From the NCBI GenBank assembly GCA_023417065.1, contig JAEZGH010000173.1:1-57178 (forward strand): a DNA stretch of 57,178 bases, in the 5' to 3' direction. A model generated the notes under the pieces. It had not been told where the DNA came from. It saw only the letters and a program-made list of their open reading frames with translations, and searched no databases. Positions within the stretch are counted from its first letter, which is position 1. The number at the start of each line of letters is the position of its first letter. Made by a program: the position numbers and the translations under genes. Below, in pieces: positions 35,917 through 44,292 of this stretch. This DNA is from Bacteroidota bacterium. GTDB taxonomy: Bacteria > Bacteroidota > Bacteroidia > Cytophagales > Cyclobacteriaceae.

Positions 35917-36285
35917 TCACTCGACCAATTTGAGCTGAGGGGCATTAATTATGGCGTTTATCGCCTCATCAATCTCTTTCATGAAGGGCTCGCTGCCGAT
36001 GTGCGTGAGTTCGTTATTATAAAAATGATCGATGATATCACTGTAGCGGTCGATGTCTACCGTGGCGTTTCGCAGGCTCAGCAGATGCTCCCTGATTGTC
36101 TCCTGCTGGCGGCCGGAGATCCGCGTTCCGAATTTGTAATCAACATACGTGTTGATATCTGATACCACCCTGGTTATCAGTACGGAGCGGTGCTCCATCA
36201 AAACATCCCTAAGCTTAAACAATGCGGAATTGACGTCCAAATCCTCAATTTTGCGTATTCCGGTGACTATTCTGACTCGTTTCAT
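35917..36285 (-). CDS. Small helical protein of unknown function
   Basis: The 122-residue product is mostly helical and charged (FKLRDVLMEHRSVLITRVVSD, RQQETIREHLLSLRNATVDI, EPFMKEIDEAINAIINAPQ). It has no signal peptide or membrane segment, and I do not recognise a family. It is divergent from the MpaB-type oxygenase gene with a 115-base AT-rich gap holding two TAnnTTTG-type elements on its strand. That argues that the gene is real and transcribed. Confidence 0.6.
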   Translation of the reverse strand: MKRVRIVTGIRKIEDLDVNSALFKLRDVLMEHRSVLITRVVSDINTYVDYKFGTRISGRQQETIREHLLSLRNATVDIDRYSDIIDHFYNNELTHIGSEPFMKEIDEAINAIINAPQLKLVE

Positions 36286-36287
36286 AT

Positions 36288-36332
36288 CTAATTGTTTTAG
36301 CTTTCAAATATAGACAAATCTAATTTTATTAG
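36288..36332. promoter_or_regulatory. Two CTAAT-type palindromes over -7 elements
   Basis: CTAATTGTTTTAG (36288-36300) and CTAATTTTATTAG (36320-36332) are short palindromes whose centres are 32 bases apart. On the minus strand TATATTTG (36305-36312) and TAGATTTG (36315-36322) both fit TAnnTTTG, and the second overlaps a palindrome. This looks like a promoter-operator for the gene at 35917-36285 and possibly for the divergent oxygenase. Confidence 0.45.
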
Positions 36333-36400
36333 TTTTAGTAAGTATGATTCATTTTCTTTTTTGAACTTTTCGTCGTGCGGGCAGTTTAGGATATGAGCAT

Positions 36401-37438
36401 ATGCGTACTGATTACATATTTCTGGAGGAGATGCGGCAGGCAGGAGATACTGAGGCGGACGCATTCGTGGCAAAACTTTTCGCTCAGGGTCAGGCAAAAG
36501 GCCTTTATGCAGCTCTCAAGGCTTCGCCAGAAGAGCTGCGCAATGACGATGCCTTCCTCCTCACCCGCAATTTTCTCCTGTCCAGACGCGCCATCCCGGC
36601 CTGGCTTGACGAGAACAGGCTTCTGTCCGGGCAGCAATTCTTTAGAAAGCACGCACTGGATATCATGACACTTCTCGGCGCGTTGTCTCTCCCGTTTTGT
36701 TATGCAGCAAGTCCTGGGAACAAGGCCATCCTGTTTACTGAGAAAATGCGAAACGCTCCGGGTAAACGACTTTTGGATACCGCTCAGTTTATCATTGCCG
36801 TGCTGAAAGAAGGAAGTTTCGCAGACGGTACCGTGTATCTTGAGACACAACGGACTCGACTCATCCACGCGGTGGTGCGATATCACATTATGAAGAGCAA
36901 CCGGTGGGACCTGCAATGGGGCGTGCCTGTCAATCAGGAGGACATGGCCGGAACCAATCTGGCTTTTTCATTCGTGATAATCCGCGGACTGGAGGAGTCG
37001 AAAGTCAGGATGACAATGCGTGAAAAGGAAGACTTCCTGCACGCATGGCGGTTTATCGGATACCTGTTGCAGATCGATGAAGCATTGCTTCCGGCATCAT
37101 TGGAAGACGCCGCGCAACTTGAGCGTACCATCCGAAAGCGTCACTTCCGGAGTTCGCCCGAATCGCGTACCCTGATGCGTGACCTGATCGGTCATTATCA
37201 GGAATCATTTCCCGCCGTTGCCGCCTATTTTGTAGAAAGCCAGATCCGCTATCTCACCGGTCCGGAGGTTGCAGACCTACTAGGCATACCACGTAAGCCT
37301 GTAAGAGATCGCATAGTAATGGGAATCAATGCAGTCCGGAAAAAGCTAAACCGTTTCGTTCACAATCCCTTCAGTTATCAAATCATGCTTCGCAATCATC
37401 TTCAGTTGCGAAAGAGATACACCTCAGATGTTCACTGA
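36401..37438 (+). CDS. MpaB-type (DUF2236) haem oxygenase
   Basis: The 345-residue protein matches the oxygenase-MpaB/DUF2236 family, which includes rubber oxygenases and the fungal MpaB. Landmarks are ALDIMTLLGALSLPFCYAAS, GKRLLDTAQFI, TRLIHAVVRYHI (with H156, R160 and H162, the likely haem region) and PVNQEDMAGTNLAFS. It lacks a signal peptide. The family oxidatively cleaves isoprenoid or other unsaturated chains; the substrate here is unknown. It is divergent from a small unknown gene. Family assignment is confident; function is not. Confidence 0.85.
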   Translation: MRTDYIFLEEMRQAGDTEADAFVAKLFAQGQAKGLYAALKASPEELRNDDAFLLTRNFLLSRRAIPAWLDENRLLSGQQFFRKHALDIMTLLGALSLPFCYAASPGNKAILFTEKMRNAPGKRLLDTAQFIIAVLKEGSFADGTVYLETQRTRLIHAVVRYHIMKSNRWDLQWGVPVNQEDMAGTNLAFSFVIIRGLEESKVRMTMREKEDFLHAWRFIGYLLQIDEALLPASLEDAAQLERTIRKRHFRSSPESRTLMRDLIGHYQESFPAVAAYFVESQIRYLTGPEVADLLGIPRKPVRDRIVMGINAVRKKLNRFVHNPFSYQIMLRNHLQLRKRYTSDVH

Positions 37439-37517
37439 CTCCCCCACGTCTATTCGTTAGGTTGTATTAAAATTTTCACGCGGAAGCTTTTGTATTCGTA
37501 TTATATCCTGAACGTAT

Positions 37518-37525
37518 TAGTTTTG
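37518..37525 (+). promoter_or_regulatory. TAGTTTTG, probable -7 element of proB
   Basis: TAGTTTTG fits TAnnTTTG and lies 17 bases before the proB ATG. A TTG at 37490-37492 could be the -33 element but is about five bases farther than usual. Confidence 0.4.
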
Positions 37526-37541
37526 GATTTCAATTGCTATC

Positions 37542-38609
37542 ATGAAATCGGTTGTAACCATCAAGGTAGGTTCCAATGTTATTACCAATGCTGAAGGGTT
37601 TCCTGACGAATCGGTAATTGAAAGTATATCACGTCAAATCCGACAGCTCCGCGATCTGGGTCATCAAGTCTTGCTGGTAACGTCAGGGGCCGTTGCTGCG
37701 GGACGAAGTATCTATCAGTTTCCGCGAAAGACAGATACTGTCATCCAGCGCCAGGTACTTTCATCACTTGGCCAGGTCAAGCTGATTTCGATGTACAAAG
37801 AAGCGTTCGAACATCAGGGTATTCACTGTGCGCAGGTGCTCGTAACAAAAGACGATTTCAAGAGCCGGCATCATTACCTCAATATGCAGAACTGTCTGAG
37901 GGCGCTTCTTCAGCACCAGATCGTACCGATCTTAAATGAGAATGATGTTGTGTCGGTCACCGAGCTGATGTTCACCGACAATGACGAGCTCGCGGGGCTG
38001 GTCAGTGCGATGATGAACACTAACTTGCTTATCATTCTCACCAACGTCGACGGCGTGTATGATAGAGATCCGGCAAGTGGCAACGCGAATGTCATTTCAG
38101 AATTCGACGCAGCGAAATTCAACCTCGCCGAAATCGCGTTGGGCAAGAAGTCAGGCTTTGGTCGTGGCGGTATCCTTACCAAATGTCACACGGCACAAAA
38201 AATCGCAGGCATTGGGATACCCGTGCATATCGCCAATGGGCGAACGGAGAATGTCATTCTGAAAATCATGGCGCATGAGCGCATCGGAACGCGTTTTCCT
38301 CCGCGAAAGGAAGCCTCCAGCTTCAAGAAGTACATGGCGCACGCGTACGAAGCTGCCAAAGGCAAAGTTGTTATCAACGAAGGGGCGAGAAAGGTCCTCT
38401 TGTCGGACAAAGCACACAGCCTTCTTCCAGTGGGCGTCGTACAGGTAATTGGCAAATTCAAAAAGGGCGACCTCATCCAGGTTATTGATGAGGAGAAGAA
38501 GGAAGTGGGTGTAGGACTGGCCCGTTACGGCTACAAAAAAGCGAAGGAACTTGTCGGCATGAAGAATCAGAAGCCGGTAATCCATTATGACCACCTTTAT
38601 CTCCACTAA
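37542..38609 (+). CDS. proB: Glutamate 5-kinase
   Basis: The 355-residue protein catalyses the first step of proline synthesis, ATP-dependent phosphorylation of glutamate. It has the amino-acid kinase core (VTIKVGSNVITN, LVTSGAVAAGRS, LNENDVVSV, FTDNDELAGLVSAMM, TNVDGVYDRDP, GRGGILTKCHTAQK) and a C-terminal PUA domain from about residue 255 (KGKVVINEGARKVLL, VGVGLARYG). Length fits the two-domain form that is feedback-inhibited by proline. proA follows directly. Confidence 0.97.
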   Translation: MKSVVTIKVGSNVITNAEGFPDESVIESISRQIRQLRDLGHQVLLVTSGAVAAGRSIYQFPRKTDTVIQRQVLSSLGQVKLISMYKEAFEHQGIHCAQVLVTKDDFKSRHHYLNMQNCLRALLQHQIVPILNENDVVSVTELMFTDNDELAGLVSAMMNTNLLIILTNVDGVYDRDPASGNANVISEFDAAKFNLAEIALGKKSGFGRGGILTKCHTAQKIAGIGIPVHIANGRTENVILKIMAHERIGTRFPPRKEASSFKKYMAHAYEAAKGKVVINEGARKVLLSDKAHSLLPVGVVQVIGKFKKGDLIQVIDEEKKEVGVGLARYGYKKAKELVGMKNQKPVIHYDHLYLH

Positions 38610-38613
38610 ACCA

Positions 38614-39861
38614 ATGATTGAAAATACCCTCAGGTCCGTGCGACAAGCCAGTCGCAAACTCGCATTGCTTGACGAGACGGCAACGAACAAAATTCTGTAT
38701 CTGCTCGCCGACAAGATCGGTCAGCATACGGATGCTTTGCTGGCGGAAAACAAACGCGATCTCGACCGCATGCCTGAATCGGATCCCCGCTATGATCGGC
38801 TAAAGCTCACGGCAGACCGACTTCAGGGAATCGCGAGTGATCTCAGAAACGTCGCGGCTCTTCCTTCCCCGCTGGGAATTACGCTTGAAGAGCGAACCGT
38901 AAAGAGCGGACTTAACCTCAGGAAGGTAACGGTGCCCCTGGGTGTTGTCGGGATAATCTATGAGGCCAGGCCAAACGTGACCTTTGATGTTTTTGCGCTG
39001 TGCCTTAAGTCCGGGAACGCATGTATTTTGAAAGGCGGAAGCGATGCTGAGTATTCGAATACGCGTATCGTTGAACTTATCAAGGAGGTTCTTCGGGAAA
39101 CGGGAGCCGATCCCGACATACTGGCGCTCCTCCCCTCCGACCGGAGCGCGACAACGGCCTTGTTACACGCCGTTGGATATGTCGATATTATCATTCCACG
39201 GGGAAGCCAGAACCTTATCAACTACGTTCGTGAAAATGCGCGCGTACCGGTTATCGAAACAGGAGCCGGAATAGTGCATACATACTTTCACCAATCCGGC
39301 GACGTAGAAAAAGGTGCAGACATTATATACAATGCCAAGACAAGGCGTGTAAGCGTCTGCAACGCGCTTGACTGTCTGATCATCGATCAAAGCAGGCTGC
39401 GTGATTTACCGGCGCTGACACGGCGACTTGCAGAAAAGAATGTGCGAATTTACGCTGACGACGCGTCGTATGAAATACTGGCTTCTTCATATGACAACAA
39501 GCTCCTTGAACGGGCACACACAGACCATTTTGGCACTGAGTTTCTCGACTACAAAATGAGTATCCGGACCGTTGCGGGACTTGAGCAGGCACTGGATCAT
39601 ATCGAGCAGTACAGCTCCCGCCACAGCGAAGCAATCGTTGCTGAAGACGAAACCATTATTGATCAGTTCCTGCGCAGCGTTGATGCCGCGGCGGTGTATG
39701 CGAATGCATCCACAGCATTTACAGATGGAGCGCAGTTTGGTCTTGGTGCTGAAATAGGTATCAGCACTCAGAAGCTTCACGCCCGCGGGCCGATGGCGCT
39801 GCGTGAAATGACTTCCTATAAGTGGCTTGTCTACGGCGACGGGACTGTGCGGATACCGTAG
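38614..39861 (+). CDS. proA: Glutamate-5-semialdehyde dehydrogenase (gamma-glutamyl phosphate reductase)
   Basis: This enzyme reduces gamma-glutamyl phosphate to the semialdehyde with NADPH, the second step of proline synthesis. It shows VPLGVVGIIYEARPNVT, LKGGSDAEYSN, IIPRGSQNLINYV and the active-site region KTRRVSVCNALDCLI (catalytic cysteine). The chosen start is the ATG four bases after the proB stop; an in-frame ATG at 38587 would overlap proB by 23 bases. It forms an operon with proB. Confidence 0.97.
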   Translation: MIENTLRSVRQASRKLALLDETATNKILYLLADKIGQHTDALLAENKRDLDRMPESDPRYDRLKLTADRLQGIASDLRNVAALPSPLGITLEERTVKSGLNLRKVTVPLGVVGIIYEARPNVTFDVFALCLKSGNACILKGGSDAEYSNTRIVELIKEVLRETGADPDILALLPSDRSATTALLHAVGYVDIIIPRGSQNLINYVRENARVPVIETGAGIVHTYFHQSGDVEKGADIIYNAKTRRVSVCNALDCLIIDQSRLRDLPALTRRLAEKNVRIYADDASYEILASSYDNKLLERAHTDHFGTEFLDYKMSIRTVAGLEQALDHIEQYSSRHSEAIVAEDETIIDQFLRSVDAAAVYANASTAFTDGAQFGLGAEIGISTQKLHARGPMALREMTSYKWLVYGDGTVRIP

Positions 39862-40202
39862 TTTATTTCAGACCTCCTTCTTGTTCTTCCAGCCCCCTGC
39901 CCGCCGGCAGGCAACGCGTCTTTTAAAGAAGACGACATATGCTTTCTTAAGCCTTTTCCCTATCCCCTGGCAGCCTCATTTCAGGCTGTTTCTGCCGTCT
40001 TGAGAAGTGCGAATTGTGCGAATTTGACCTATTTCCAACGAATGCAAATCATGTTTTTCCGGTCTGAGAACATGACAAAAATACTCCGGCCGAATGACTT
40101 TGATCACACTTCCGCAACCGAAACCGGACGAAATTTAAATCAAGAAAACAAACAGAACCCGCGGGCAAAAACCTGCGGAATTAACCTCAAAATACCTGGA
40201 AT
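39862..40202. other. Intergenic stretch with proA terminators
   Basis: These 341 bases hold no recognisable gene. They contain three short hairpins after proA: CCTGCC/GGCAGG near 39897-39912, CGTCTT/AAGACG (39917-39934) and CAGCCT/AGGCTG (39971-39988), the last followed by TTTCTG. The rest is AT-rich and should include the promoter of the TonB-type gene. Confidence 0.55.
39971..39991 (+). terminator. Hairpin downstream of proA
   Basis: CAGCCT (39971-39976) pairs with AGGCTG (39983-39988), followed by a short T run. It lies about 110 bases after proA, behind two further small hairpins. Confidence 0.45.
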
Positions 40203-40901
40203 ATGGAACCCAAGAAAACAAAACAAGCAGACCTTGGTGAAAAGTCCTTCCTGTTTTTCAACATAGGCTTGATTATAAGCTTGTCCCTCGCCATCATGGC
40301 CTTCAAATTCAAAGTATATGATAGCGATGGTGTCAAAGACCTTAGCCAGAGCAAGACCATCGTCGAAGAAATGATTGAGCCTCCGGTTACAGAGCAATTG
40401 CCTCCTCCGCCTCCGCCTCAGGTCGAACAACCACAGATCGTGGAAGTTCCTGACGACAAGAAGATCGAAGAGGATATCAAGATCAACATGGACATTGAAA
40501 CACATCTTGATCAGGTGGTCGTTGAAGTTCCGGTGATCAGCGCCCCTGCCGTTGAGGAAGAAAAAGAAGATCCACATGAAATCTTTATCGTGGTAGAGGA
40601 AACCGCTGCCCCGATCGGTGGAATCAGCGCCTTCTATGAATACGTACTGGAAAAACTGAAATACCCTGCACAAGCGCGGCGCATGGAAGTTGAAGGCAAA
40701 GTGTTCGTTGAGTTCGTGGTTGAGAAAGACGGTTCTATCACCGATGTGAGAGCCCTCAAGGGTATCGGAGCCGGATGCGACGAAGAAGCTGTAAGGGTGG
40801 TCAGTGAATCACCAAAATGGAAGCCCGCGAAGCAACGCGGCCGGTCAGTAAGACAAAGACTGGTGTTACCAATCACCTTTAAGATGAGCAAACCGAATTA
40901 G
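40203..40901 (+). CDS. TonB-type energy-transducing protein
   Basis: The 232-residue protein has an N-terminal membrane anchor (about 15-34, FLFFNIGLIISLSLAIMAFK), a proline-rich linker (QLPPPPPPQVEQPQ), an acidic periplasmic stretch, and a TonB_C domain (about 140-230; KLKYPAQARRMEVEGKVFVEF, DVRALKGIGAGCDEEAVRVV, QRLVLPITFK). It would connect the proton-driven ExbB/ExbD motor to TonB-dependent receptors such as those at 480 and 22372; no exbBD is in this window. It is a single gene followed by a strong terminator. Confidence 0.92.
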   Translation: MEPKKTKQADLGEKSFLFFNIGLIISLSLAIMAFKFKVYDSDGVKDLSQSKTIVEEMIEPPVTEQLPPPPPPQVEQPQIVEVPDDKKIEEDIKINMDIETHLDQVVVEVPVISAPAVEEEKEDPHEIFIVVEETAAPIGGISAFYEYVLEKLKYPAQARRMEVEGKVFVEFVVEKDGSITDVRALKGIGAGCDEEAVRVVSESPKWKPAKQRGRSVRQRLVLPITFKMSKPN

Positions 40902-40928
40902 AAGATAGTCACAACCTAAACTTGACTC

Positions 40929-40991
40929 ACAAGCACTACCGGAATCCTGAAAGAGGGATCAGTGAATTCGGCTAGTGCTTGTTGCTTTTTT
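40929..40991 (+). terminator. Strong intrinsic terminator of the TonB-type gene
   Basis: ACAAGCACTA (40929-40938) pairs with TAGTGCTTGT (40973-40982), followed by TGCTTTTTTT. The right arm and T-tract also encode the last residues and stop of the TerB-like gene on the other strand. Confidence 0.8.
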
Positions 40992-41328
40992 TATGTTCCT
41001 CGATGATCTGTTCGAGTTCCGCCTCTGTGAAGCCCAGTTTTTCGGCAACCATTCGAATCAATTCGCGTTCTGCAGGTGCAAACTCACCGTCGATGTGAGC
41101 AAGGTCCAACATCTGCTGCAGCTGCATTTCCCGGTCATGGTGGTTTTGCGGAATCAGATAACTGTATTCATTGGCCCGCTGCAACATTACATTGAGCCGG
41201 TCAAGGGGAATTCCGTTCTCGTAGGCAATCTTCGACAGGGCAATGCGTTCGACCTCTTCGATCTTTCCATCGGCTGCCGAAAGTGAAATGAGGTTTCGAA
41301 AGTGTTCGATCTTTATGGCGTTCACCAC
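40972..41328 (-). CDS. TerB-like (DjlA-type) small helical protein
   Basis: The 118-residue protein has the TerB/DjlA pattern of acidic helical repeats: HFRNLISLSAADGKIEEVERIAL, MLDLAHIDGEFAPAERELIRMVAEKLG. The ADGKIEEVE and IDGEFAPAE stretches resemble the metal-binding loops of that fold. Such domains occur in tellurite-resistance and stress proteins; the exact role is unknown. It probably starts at a GTG (41328), directly followed by a second GTG. Its stop lies inside the convergent TonB-gene terminator. Confidence 0.75.
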   Translation of the reverse strand: MVNAIKIEHFRNLISLSAADGKIEEVERIALSKIAYENGIPLDRLNVMLQRANEYSYLIPQNHHDREMQLQQMLDLAHIDGEFAPAERELIRMVAEKLGFTEAELEQIIEEHKKSNKH

Positions 41329-41335
41329 AGGTTAG

Positions 41336-41362
41336 GTTAGTAAAAGCATTAAAATTACTAAC
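41336..41362. repeat. Perfect 8-bp inverted repeat upstream of the TerB-like gene
   Basis: GTTAGTAA (41336-41343) and TTACTAAC (41355-41362) form a perfect palindrome with an 11-base spacer, just upstream of the minus-strand start at 41328. It could be an operator or an RNA hairpin in the leader. Confidence 0.4.
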
Positions 41363-41478
41363 ATTTAACACAATTTCAATACAGGACCGCCGCACTAACC
41401 CCGTACAAATTCTGCAATTGCAGCAATTATATGACGCGGTCAGCAGATGTCATTAATGTTCGATAAATTTATCGGCAT

Positions 41479-43107
41479 ATGAAACGGCGTTTCATTCGGG
41501 GCATTATTCGCGATGTCGGTATCTACTTACTGATCTCGTCATGGGTTGGGATAACTTCAACCGGTGCGTTATACGCCCAGGGACAAAACAGTCAATTCGG
41601 GGAAGCCTCCAATGCAAAAGGCGAACCTGCCGCGAAAGCTTCGGCCCTCTCCGCCAATGTTTCCTCCATACGGAACCTCGGCCATAGGGTCAACTCGCGG
41701 TATGACGACCTGAACCCAATCGTCACCGCTGACGGATCTACCATTTACTTTGCGCGTAAATATTCCATCAACAACACAGGCGGAAAACTGGATCCGCAGG
41801 ACATCTGGTTTACATCTCTTGTTCATGGCCAGTGGACGGAAAGCAAAAACCTCGGTCCGGAAGTCAACACGCCCAAGGCCGACAACCTGTGTGCCGTGAG
41901 TGCCGATAATACGACGTTTTACTTTTTTGTCCAGACGGGAAAACACAAAGGCTATTTCGGACTGAGACGAAAGACGTCTTCCGGTTGGACTAAAATCCAG
42001 TCTACCGGACTGGAGATTGAAAACGAATCACCGTTCCTTGAAGCGAGTTTGTCGATGAACGGCACTGCGTTTTTCTTCACCGCGCGCACCCGACAGAACC
42101 TGCACTACAATAGTGCAGAGGATGAGCGCGACATCTACGTATCACTGAAACAATCTGACGGGACGTGGGGTCGTCCTATCAACCTCGGGCCATCAATCAA
42201 CAGTCGCGGCGACGAGTATTCGCCGTTTCTCGCAGCCGATGGAAGAACACTTTACTTCTCCAGCAATGGTCGCGCTGGTATTGGAGGAGTTGATATTTAT
42301 ATGGCACGTCGAACCGGCTCAGGCTGGACAGAATGGACTCAGCCCCGGAATCTTGGTCCTGAAATCAACACGACTGGATTCGATGGATATCTCTCCGTTC
42401 CGGCATCGGGTGATGTGGCATATCTGGCAACGTCGGGACACAGTCTCGGCAAAGCGGATCTGGTGCGTGCCGTGCTGCCTGCAGATTTGCGTCCGGAAAA
42501 AGTAACAATCATCAACGCTCAGATCCTCCATGCACAAACAGGGGAACCATTGAATGTCTGCGCATCCGTGAACATTCAGGAGACCGGAATATCGCCTTTT
42601 GCCTTCCGGGCATATGGAAATTTTCTATATGCAGCCCGTCCTGGCCGCGAAGTAGTTATCGAAGTCGTGGCTCCGGGTTTTCAGCCCGCGCGACGAACGG
42701 TGAAAATGACTCAGGAAGAATCTTCCGTGGCGACGAATTTCGAACTCGATCCAGCGGATGATGTACCATATATCCCGATGAACCCGATTCTTTTTGACGA
42801 AGGCAAAGCGGAGTTGACCCCCACGGCGCGTTTGGCACTCGACAGCCTGAAGTCCTACCTGGCGGAGCACCCTACCATCAAGCTTCGCGTGGAAGGATAT
42901 ACCGACAACCGCGGCTTGCGAAAAAGCCTGTACGCGCTATCCCGAAAACGTGTGCAAGTCGTTCATCGGTATCTGGTCGAAAATGGGATTGATTCGAAAA
43001 GAATTGACCGAAAGGCGCTTGGGCCATCTTTCCCAGTAGCCGATAACACCGATGCAGAAATGCGAAGTATGAACCGGCGTGTAGAATTGAGACTGATTCT
43101 GCATTAA
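41479..43107 (+). CDS. OmpA-family protein with PD40 repeats
   Basis: The 542-residue protein has an N-terminal hydrophobic segment, then about five WD40/PD40-type blades (DLNPIVTADGSTIYFAR, DNLCAVSADNTTFYFF, ASLSMNGTAFFFTAR, YSPFLAADGRTLYFSSNG, GYLSVPASGDVAYLATSG). A beta domain follows (about 340-430) and then an OmpA peptidoglycan-binding domain (ILFDEGKAELTPTARLALDSL, VEGYTDNRG, NRRVELRL). It anchors to peptidoglycan in the periplasm. This layout resembles the type IX secretion component PorE but lacks its TPR part, so that identity is not claimed. Confidence 0.9.
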   Translation: MKRRFIRGIIRDVGIYLLISSWVGITSTGALYAQGQNSQFGEASNAKGEPAAKASALSANVSSIRNLGHRVNSRYDDLNPIVTADGSTIYFARKYSINNTGGKLDPQDIWFTSLVHGQWTESKNLGPEVNTPKADNLCAVSADNTTFYFFVQTGKHKGYFGLRRKTSSGWTKIQSTGLEIENESPFLEASLSMNGTAFFFTARTRQNLHYNSAEDERDIYVSLKQSDGTWGRPINLGPSINSRGDEYSPFLAADGRTLYFSSNGRAGIGGVDIYMARRTGSGWTEWTQPRNLGPEINTTGFDGYLSVPASGDVAYLATSGHSLGKADLVRAVLPADLRPEKVTIINAQILHAQTGEPLNVCASVNIQETGISPFAFRAYGNFLYAARPGREVVIEVVAPGFQPARRTVKMTQEESSVATNFELDPADDVPYIPMNPILFDEGKAELTPTARLALDSLKSYLAEHPTIKLRVEGYTDNRGLRKSLYALSRKRVQVVHRYLVENGIDSKRIDRKALGPSFPVADNTDAEMRSMNRRVELRLILH

Positions 43108-43213
43108 GCAGGCCTTTGCGCGGGACGTATGTATTTGTGTTGATTTGTCTTCCGCTTTATTCTTTTTTTCCTAATATTGAATTCTCCTGAAGAATCATTA
43201 AACAAAACAAGAC

Positions 43214-43567
43214 GTGAGAATCCTATTGGTCGACGATGAGCCGCTGGACCTATTCATTGCCAAAAAGCAATTGAGCCTTGAGTATGAAGTCTCTGCTTTT
43301 ACGACCTCAACCGAGATGATCAGTTGGGCGAAGCAAAACGAATTTGACATCGCGCTTATCGATTACTACCTGGGGCCGGACCTGGGCTCAGATGTACTGA
43401 AGGCGCTGATAAGCGAAACAGGCAAGAAATTCAAAGCGTATCTGTTGACGAATTTTGTTGATCCCCAACAGGAACTTGCCTTGCGCGCCGCAGGATTTGA
43501 CGACGTGATCTTTAAACCGCTTACGGTAGAAAAACTGAAGAATCATCTGAACGGAGATAGTAAATAA
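43214..43567 (+). CDS. Single-domain response regulator receiver
   Basis: The 117-residue protein is a lone receiver: ILLVDDEPLD, phospho-acceptor D50 in ALIDYYLG, and K in IFKPLTVEKLKNHL. There is no output domain, so it acts by protein contact or phosphorelay. The start is a GTG at 43214; no ATG fits. It lies downstream of the PD40-OmpA gene (106-base gap) and converges on the CBS-domain gene. Confidence 0.9.
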   Translation: MRILLVDDEPLDLFIAKKQLSLEYEVSAFTTSTEMISWAKQNEFDIALIDYYLGPDLGSDVLKALISETGKKFKAYLLTNFVDPQQELALRAAGFDDVIFKPLTVEKLKNHLNGDSK

Positions 43568-43591
43568 AAAGCCGGCTTTCGGGCCAGCTTT
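43568..43591. terminator. Bidirectional hairpin between receiver and CBS genes
   Basis: AAAGCCGGC (43568-43576) pairs with GCCAGCTTT (43583-43591) with one G-T pair. A-rich and T-rich flanks on each side fit a terminator shared by the two convergent genes. Confidence 0.65.
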
Positions 43592-43620
43592 CATATTTCG
43601 TTTCTCAATTTCCTGGAAAG

Positions 43621-44091
43621 TTATCCCCACGTTGTAGGGCTGAGATTTTTAGCGGCACGCAAAATATCGCGACGCGACACCTGTCCGAGAAGTTTGCCGT
43701 CGCGGGTAACAGGGAGCCGGCGCACCGGTGAATTGATAAATTCGGTAGCAGCAGCAACAATATCGCTGTCGTGCGAGAGGGTTTTCACCTTCCGCGTCAT
43801 GTAATCCGCCACTTTGGGAGAATTAAACGGCTGGTTGTGATAGGCCTGATCCACGATAATCCGCAGGCAGTCTTTTTCTGAAATTATGCCTACCAGATTG
43901 CCGGCATCATCAAGCACAGGTCCACCGGAAATTCTTTTCTCCACAATGGTATTAATCACCTCCTCTATTGACTGTTCCGGTCGAAAGACAATCAAATTTC
44001 GTAGTTCTACCATAAACGATTTTACGGATTCATACCGTGGCAATTCTGCATTTAACTGGTCTTTTGACTTGAGGTTTGGTGTAAAATTCAT
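43621..44091 (-). CDS. CBS-domain pair protein
   Basis: The 156-residue protein has two CBS motifs (EEVINTIVEKRISGGPVLDDAGNLVGIISEKD, and ADYMTRKVKTLSHDSDIVAAATEFINSPVRRLPVTRDGKLLGQVSRRDILR). Such stand-alone pairs bind adenine nucleotides and act as regulatory modules; the partner is unknown. It converges on the receiver gene, with a shared hairpin between them. Confidence 0.93.
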   Translation of the reverse strand: MNFTPNLKSKDQLNAELPRYESVKSFMVELRNLIVFRPEQSIEEVINTIVEKRISGGPVLDDAGNLVGIISEKDCLRIIVDQAYHNQPFNSPKVADYMTRKVKTLSHDSDIVAAATEFINSPVRRLPVTRDGKLLGQVSRRDILRAAKNLSPTTWG

Positions 44092-44292
44092 GGCGATCAG
44101 GATTGGTTGTAAAAGTTAATATAGGGAAACTTCCCGGAAATTAAAAATCGTGGTTTTGAAGAACCGAAGGGCCACTCGAGCCGGCGGCAACAAATTCCAA
44201 CGTCACGGCTATACGTTTACGTGAACATCCCGCAAGCTGGCATAATAATACAGTGCAGTCTGTAAAATTCTCAAGTCTAAACAAAGAATACC

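Noticed and set aside
36386..36916. Minus-strand open frame of 176 codons
   Set aside because: It is antisense to the MpaB-type oxygenase and has no family pattern.
40140..40673. Minus-strand open frame of 177 codons
   Set aside because: It is antisense to the TonB-type gene; its phenylalanine/aspartate-rich runs mirror the acidic and proline-rich linker.
41479..43107. Type IX component PorE
   Set aside because: PD40 repeats and OmpA are present, but the TPR domain and neighbouring type IX genes are not, so only the general OmpA-PD40 call is kept.
43214..44091. Receiver and CBS genes as a signalling operon
   Set aside because: They are convergent with a terminator between them.
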